From an uncultured Muribaculaceae bacterium (GTDB lineage: Bacteria; Bacteroidota; Bacteroidia; Bacteroidales; Muribaculaceae), in the NCBI GenBank assembly GCA_934663645.1, contig CAKUKR010000046.1, positions 1-17,953 of the forward strand: DNA of 17,953 nucleotides, written 5' to 3'. The notes beneath the pieces are model-generated. The model was given only the letters and a program-made list of their open reading frames with translations. It searched no databases and was not told the origin of the DNA. Numbering within the stretch: position 1 is the stretch's first letter; each line of letters opens with the position of its first letter. A program made the position numbers and the translations under genes. This document shows, in pieces, positions 15,088 through 17,953 of this stretch.

Positions 15088-17199
15088 ATGTCACAGCTCA
15101 ACGACCGCCAGCTGCAAGCCGTCACCACCACCGAGGGACGAGTGCGCATTGTCGCCGGTGCAGGTTCGGGCAAGACCACCGTGCTGGCTCACCGCTATGC
15201 GTTCATCGTCAACGAGATCGGCATCGCACCAGGCAACATACTCTGCATGACGTTTACCAACAAAGCCGCCTCCGAGATGCGCCGCCGCATCAGCCGGATG
15301 GTCGAGCGAGGCGTCGTCAACGACTTCATCTGCACCATACACGGATTCTGCGCCAAATTCCTCCGCAGCGAGATATACCGCATCGGCTATCCCAAGAACT
15401 TCACAATCCTCGACCCCGAGGACGCTCGCCAGCTCGCCCGTCAGGTCATGCAGGAATACGGCATAGACCGCCGCAAGACAACCGCAGAACGCTTCCTCGG
15501 CGACATCGGAAAGATGAAAGGCGCGGATGCCGAAGGCTACATTCTCAACAACCTGCTGCCAGACTGCAACCCCGACGCGCAAGACCCCTTTGTCCGCTTC
15601 CTCCGCTTGCAGCTCAAGCAGTACGCCCTCGACTACGACGACCTGCAGTACTTCACCATATACATACTGCGAAACTTCCCCGAAGCACGCAAGAAATGGA
15701 CCGAACGGCTGAACTATATCATGGTCGATGAGGCGCAGGACTGCAGCTCCGACGACTGGCAGCTCATATACCTCCTCTCTTCGTTCCACAACAACCTATT
15801 CGTCGTCGGCGACCCCGACCAGGCCATCTACGAATGGCGCGGAGCCTCGCCACGCATGTTCGTGGACTTTAAGGCCGACCACACCGTCATACTCGACCGC
15901 AACTACCGCTCTACGCCGCAGATACTCGCCGTCGCCAACGCCATAATCGCCCACAACAAAGACCGCATACCCAAAGACCTCTGGTCAGACCTCCCCGCCG
16001 GCGACCTCCCAGAGCATTTCCACCTCCCCTCACGCGCCGATGAAGTCAAGGCCATAGCCGAATACATACAGACATCGGTAGAGAAAGGCGCAGCCTACGG
16101 CGATTTCGCGATACTCTACCGCTCCTCGTTCATCTCCGCCGAAATCGAAAGGGCATTGGTGCGCCTCCAGATACCGTACACCGTATGGGGCGGCGTGAAA
16201 TTCCTCGAGCGGCGCGAGATAAAGGACATACTCAGCTACCTCCGCCTTGTAGACAAAGGCGACGACATGGCCTTTGAGCGCATCGTAAACACACCCTCCC
16301 GCAAGTTCGGGAAAGTCTCGCTCGACAAGCTGCGCGACATCGCCCAGAGCGAAGGCACGTCCCTCTACCTCACGCTCAAGAACCACAGCAGCGAGAAGCC
16401 CTTCAACTCCGCGCACCTGCGCCGCTTCATCGCGCTTGTCGAAGAGGCACGCCTGCGCCGCGAGGTAAGCCCTGTCTCCGAAATCGCCGACTTCATACTC
16501 ACCCGCAGCGGATACACTGACATGCTCCGCAACGACGAGGAGGAAGAACGCCTTGAAAACCTCTCCGAACTGATGCGCCAGATGAGCGACTACGAGACGA
16601 CACACGAGTCCGAGGAAGTGCCCTCGCTCACCATGTACCTTCAGGACATAGCCCTCTACACCCACGAGCCAGACGACCGCGACACCAGCGACGCAGTGCG
16701 CATGATGACCATACACCAGGCCAAGGGGCTCGAATTTCCGAGGGTCATCATCATCGGGCTGACAGAAGGCACATTCCCCTCACACCGCACCATACGCGAG
16801 CGGCGGCAGCAAGGCGAGGAAGAAGAGCGGCGGCTCATGTACGTGGCAGTGACACGCGCCATGCAGCAGCTGCGCATGTACGAGTCAGAAGGCTTCCTCA
16901 ACGACAGCGGCGCGCTCAAATTCCCCTCACGCTTCCTCTACGAGATGCCCGAAGAGACTGTCACGCGACACGGCACGACACGCGAAACCCTCTACAGCGG
17001 CACGCAAGCCGCAGTAGCGACGCTCAACGCCGATGTCTACGGCACGGCAGCCGCACGCTTCGCCGTCGGCGACACCGTCCGCCACCGCATCTTCGGGCAA
17101 GGCACAGTCGAAGCCTACGACAAAGACGCCGACAGCTACACCGTCCGCTTCGCCGACTGCACCCGCACGCTCCTCCCCCGCGTCCTCTCCAAACCCTAA
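15088..17199 (+). CDS. UvrD/PcrA-type superfamily 1 DNA helicase
   Basis: ATP-dependent 3'-5' helicase of 703 residues. Motifs in order: Q-motif and LNDRQLQAV (4-12), Walker A AGAGSGKTT (23-31), Ia MTFTNKAASEM (54-64), TIHGFC (83-88), motif II VDEAQD (213-218), motif III GDPDQAIYEWRGA (241-253), motif IV DRNYRST (270-276), motif V TIHQAKGLEF (541-550) and motif VI EEERRLMYVAVTRA (578-591). The C-terminal 658-700, with VGDTVRHRIFGQGTVEAYD then VRFADCTRTLLPRVL, is the Tudor-like domain of PcrA/UvrD that binds RNA polymerase and other partners. The expected role is repair, replication restart or removal of stalled polymerase. It is slightly shorter than E. coli UvrD, and whether it is the main UvrD/PcrA or a paralogue cannot be told here. 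It is the last gene of the plus-strand run. Confidence 0.93.
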   Translation: MSQLNDRQLQAVTTTEGRVRIVAGAGSGKTTVLAHRYAFIVNEIGIAPGNILCMTFTNKAASEMRRRISRMVERGVVNDFICTIHGFCAKFLRSEIYRIGYPKNFTILDPEDARQLARQVMQEYGIDRRKTTAERFLGDIGKMKGADAEGYILNNLLPDCNPDAQDPFVRFLRLQLKQYALDYDDLQYFTIYILRNFPEARKKWTERLNYIMVDEAQDCSSDDWQLIYLLSSFHNNLFVVGDPDQAIYEWRGASPRMFVDFKADHTVILDRNYRSTPQILAVANAIIAHNKDRIPKDLWSDLPAGDLPEHFHLPSRADEVKAIAEYIQTSVEKGAAYGDFAILYRSSFISAEIERALVRLQIPYTVWGGVKFLERREIKDILSYLRLVDKGDDMAFERIVNTPSRKFGKVSLDKLRDIAQSEGTSLYLTLKNHSSEKPFNSAHLRRFIALVEEARLRREVSPVSEIADFILTRSGYTDMLRNDEEEERLENLSELMRQMSDYETTHESEEVPSLTMYLQDIALYTHEPDDRDTSDAVRMMTIHQAKGLEFPRVIIIGLTEGTFPSHRTIRERRQQGEEEERRLMYVAVTRAMQQLRMYESEGFLNDSGALKFPSRFLYEMPEETVTRHGTTRETLYSGTQAAVATLNADVYGTAAARFAVGDTVRHRIFGQGTVEAYDKDADSYTVRFADCTRTLLPRVLSKP

Positions 17200-17257
17200 C
17201 CCCTTTCGTGCAGCCGCTATGTCCAGTGGGTTGCACCCTCGGGTTTCATGTGAATAT

Positions 17258-17287
17258 GCTGCCAAAGCAGCGACACGGCGTGCCGTG
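17258..17287 (+). terminator. Two adjacent hairpins after the helicase gene
   Basis: GCTGC-CAAA-GCAGC (17258-17271) is a perfect 5-bp hairpin. It is followed by CACGG-CGTG-CCGTG (17274-17287), part of a 14-base palindrome, and then AATTT. They lie about 60 bases beyond the helicase stop and mark where the GC-rich operon ends. Without a real U tract they may only be RNA 3' end structures. The rest of 17200-17354 shows no convincing gene. Confidence 0.35.
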
Positions 17288-17354
17288 AATTTGCTGAGGT
17301 GTTGCAAGAAGTGTGCTGATATACAAAGTGTTATACTATTGATGGGAATCGTAT

Positions 17355-17385
17355 TTACACAAGTCTTGGATTTGTGCTACCTTTG
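17355..17385 (+). promoter_or_regulatory. Bacteroidota-type promoter for leader RNA and TPR-like gene
   Basis: TACCTTTG at 17378-17385 matches TAnnTTTG exactly. At the standard 20-base spacing the upstream element reads TTTA rather than TTTG (17354-17357), one base off. Transcription would start near 17392, about 235 bases before the next coding start, implying a long leader. Confidence 0.6.
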
Positions 17386-17388
17386 CAC

Positions 17389-17608
17389 TGCGCAATGATA
17401 GGCGCATACATACAGATATCAAGAAGCGTATTGCTTTGACTTGTAGAAGAAAACGTAGGAAATTTTCTTAAAGATGCAAGGAGGCAAGCGGTTCTCACGC
17501 ATAGCGTGGGCTGCGATTCCTACATCTTCATCTTTTGGTTTCCTACGACCATCTTCTAAAGTGTGGCAATTCACTCCACGCTTTTATTGTAGTCCGGACG
17601 TGGGGACT
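17389..17608 (+). ncRNA. Structured leader RNA candidate with long imperfect hairpin
   Basis: Complementary arms found by eye: TGCGC/GCGCA (17389-17393 with 17402-17406), ACTT/AAGT (17439-17442 with 17559-17562), TAGAAGA/TCTTCTA (17444-17450 with 17552-17558), CGTAGGAAA/TTTCCTACG (17454-17462 with 17539-17547), AAAGATG/CATCTTT (17470-17476 with 17529-17535), CACGC/GCGTG (17496-17500 with 17504-17508), a 6-bp stem at 17561-17566 with 17576-17581, and AGTCC/GGACT (17591-17595 with 17604-17608). The central four nest as one rod of about 124 nt. CCACG at 17576-17580 can instead pair with CGTGG at 17599-17603, so the last two stems have a competing form, as in attenuators and riboswitches. It may be a 5' leader or a free-standing small RNA. 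I could not assign a known family. Confidence 0.5.
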
Positions 17609-17626
17609 GGCGTTCAAAATTTGTAT

Positions 17627-17929
17627 ATGAAAATGAAGTACGTAATTATTATTGTGTTGGTAATTATGTGGTTGGTTTCAGTATACCGCTTCTCGCGACA
17701 GTACAAATTCTTCAAGCGAGTTCGTGCATACTATGAATACAAGCATAGATTAGATCCCGATGATGCAGTTATTGCCATGGGGCTTGCATCTGCATATATG
17801 AAAACACAACAGTATTGCAAGGCGTATGATTTGTATCGCCAGCTTAAAGCCAATGGAGTTGGAGACTATCCTGGTCTTGGTGACTCAATTGACATTAATA
17901 TGGCTTTCTGTTGCAAGCCAGTTCCTTGA
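17627..17929 (+). CDS. Small membrane-anchored TPR-like protein, possibly truncated
   Basis: A 100-residue product from the ATG at 17627 (MKMKYVII); an in-frame ATG at 17474 is rejected because it lies inside the folded leader and its extra 51 residues look non-coding. Residues 4-20 are a strongly hydrophobic signal anchor, then a basic stretch (RQYKFFKRVR), then a helical repeat with DAVIAMGLASAYMKTQQY and CKAYDLYRQL (46-73) resembling a tetratricopeptide unit. It is far richer in A+T than the upstream genes. The stop is TGA at 17927 after the CCKPVP ending, but the same frame stays open for eight more codons to the window edge. I recall a longer Bacteroides family with Trp after such a Pro, so a TGG-to-TGA change is possible but unproven. 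Function is unknown. Confidence 0.65.
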   Translation: MKMKYVIIIVLVIMWLVSVYRFSRQYKFFKRVRAYYEYKHRLDPDDAVIAMGLASAYMKTQQYCKAYDLYRQLKANGVGDYPGLGDSIDINMAFCCKPVP

Positions 17930-17953
17930 TGTTCAGGTCCCAAAGACCTTAAT

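Noticed and set aside
17033..17398. Plus-strand frame of 121 codons overlapping the helicase 3' end
   Set aside because: Its first half is a Pro/Ser/Ala-rich shadow of the helicase frame and its second half crosses the promoter. No domain is visible.
17474..17626. Upstream extension of the TPR-like protein
   Set aside because: It runs through the folded leader and the ATG at 17627 begins a normal signal anchor.
17935..17949. AGGTC-CCAAA-GACCT hairpin as a terminator at the window end
   Set aside because: The stem has only 5 bp, no U tract can be seen before the edge, and the bases may be coding if the TGA at 17927 is a nonsense mutation.

Overview
The window looks like a chromosomal segment of a GC-rich member of the Bacteroidales (Bacteroidota). 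The best guess is a Muribaculaceae-like gut bacterium, but the family cannot be fixed without a search. The evidence is a type IX secretion (T9SS) pair of porU and porV, a Bacteroidales-type Rex, a suf operon linked to cvpA, and promoters of the Bacteroidota form (TTG, about 20 bp, TAnnTTTG) in place of -35/-10 boxes. Most of the window is clearly GC-rich and gene-dense, with short gaps or overlaps between genes. The last ~650 bases are much richer in A+T.

Left part, minus strand (86-4193): a compact operon reading cvpA - sufC - sufD - sufS. It is driven by a good promoter at 4193-4163 and ends near an array of seven GTTAAC palindromes at 7-76. CvpA and SufC overlap by 7 bases and SufC and SufD by 4, so translational coupling is likely. 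sufB, which usually sits directly before sufC, is not here. SufC and SufD must find SufB encoded elsewhere.

Middle, plus strand (4253-17199): from a divergent promoter come a membrane-anchored GH25 muramidase, PorU (T9SS sortase), the redox repressor Rex, a small fumarylacetoacetate-hydrolase-like protein that seems to have lost its metal ligands, a second PorU-like C25 peptidase, PorV, IspF, and a UvrD/PcrA-type helicase. Gaps are mostly under 50 bases, so this is probably one long operon or a few nested ones. PorU and PorV belong to the outer-membrane attachment complex that removes the C-terminal signal of T9SS cargo. The unusual feature is two full-length C25 peptidases, both with a His/Cys pair, flanking rex and the FAH-like gene.

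Right end (17200-17953): after two small hairpins comes a region of different composition. It has a Bacteroidota promoter, about 220 nt able to fold into several long helices with competing pairings, and a 100-residue membrane/TPR-like protein. That protein may be cut short by a TGA, since the frame stays open to the window edge. This leader-plus-small-gene unit and the tandem PorU arrangement are the most interesting parts of the window. I saw no rRNA, tRNA, CRISPR array, transposase or integrase.
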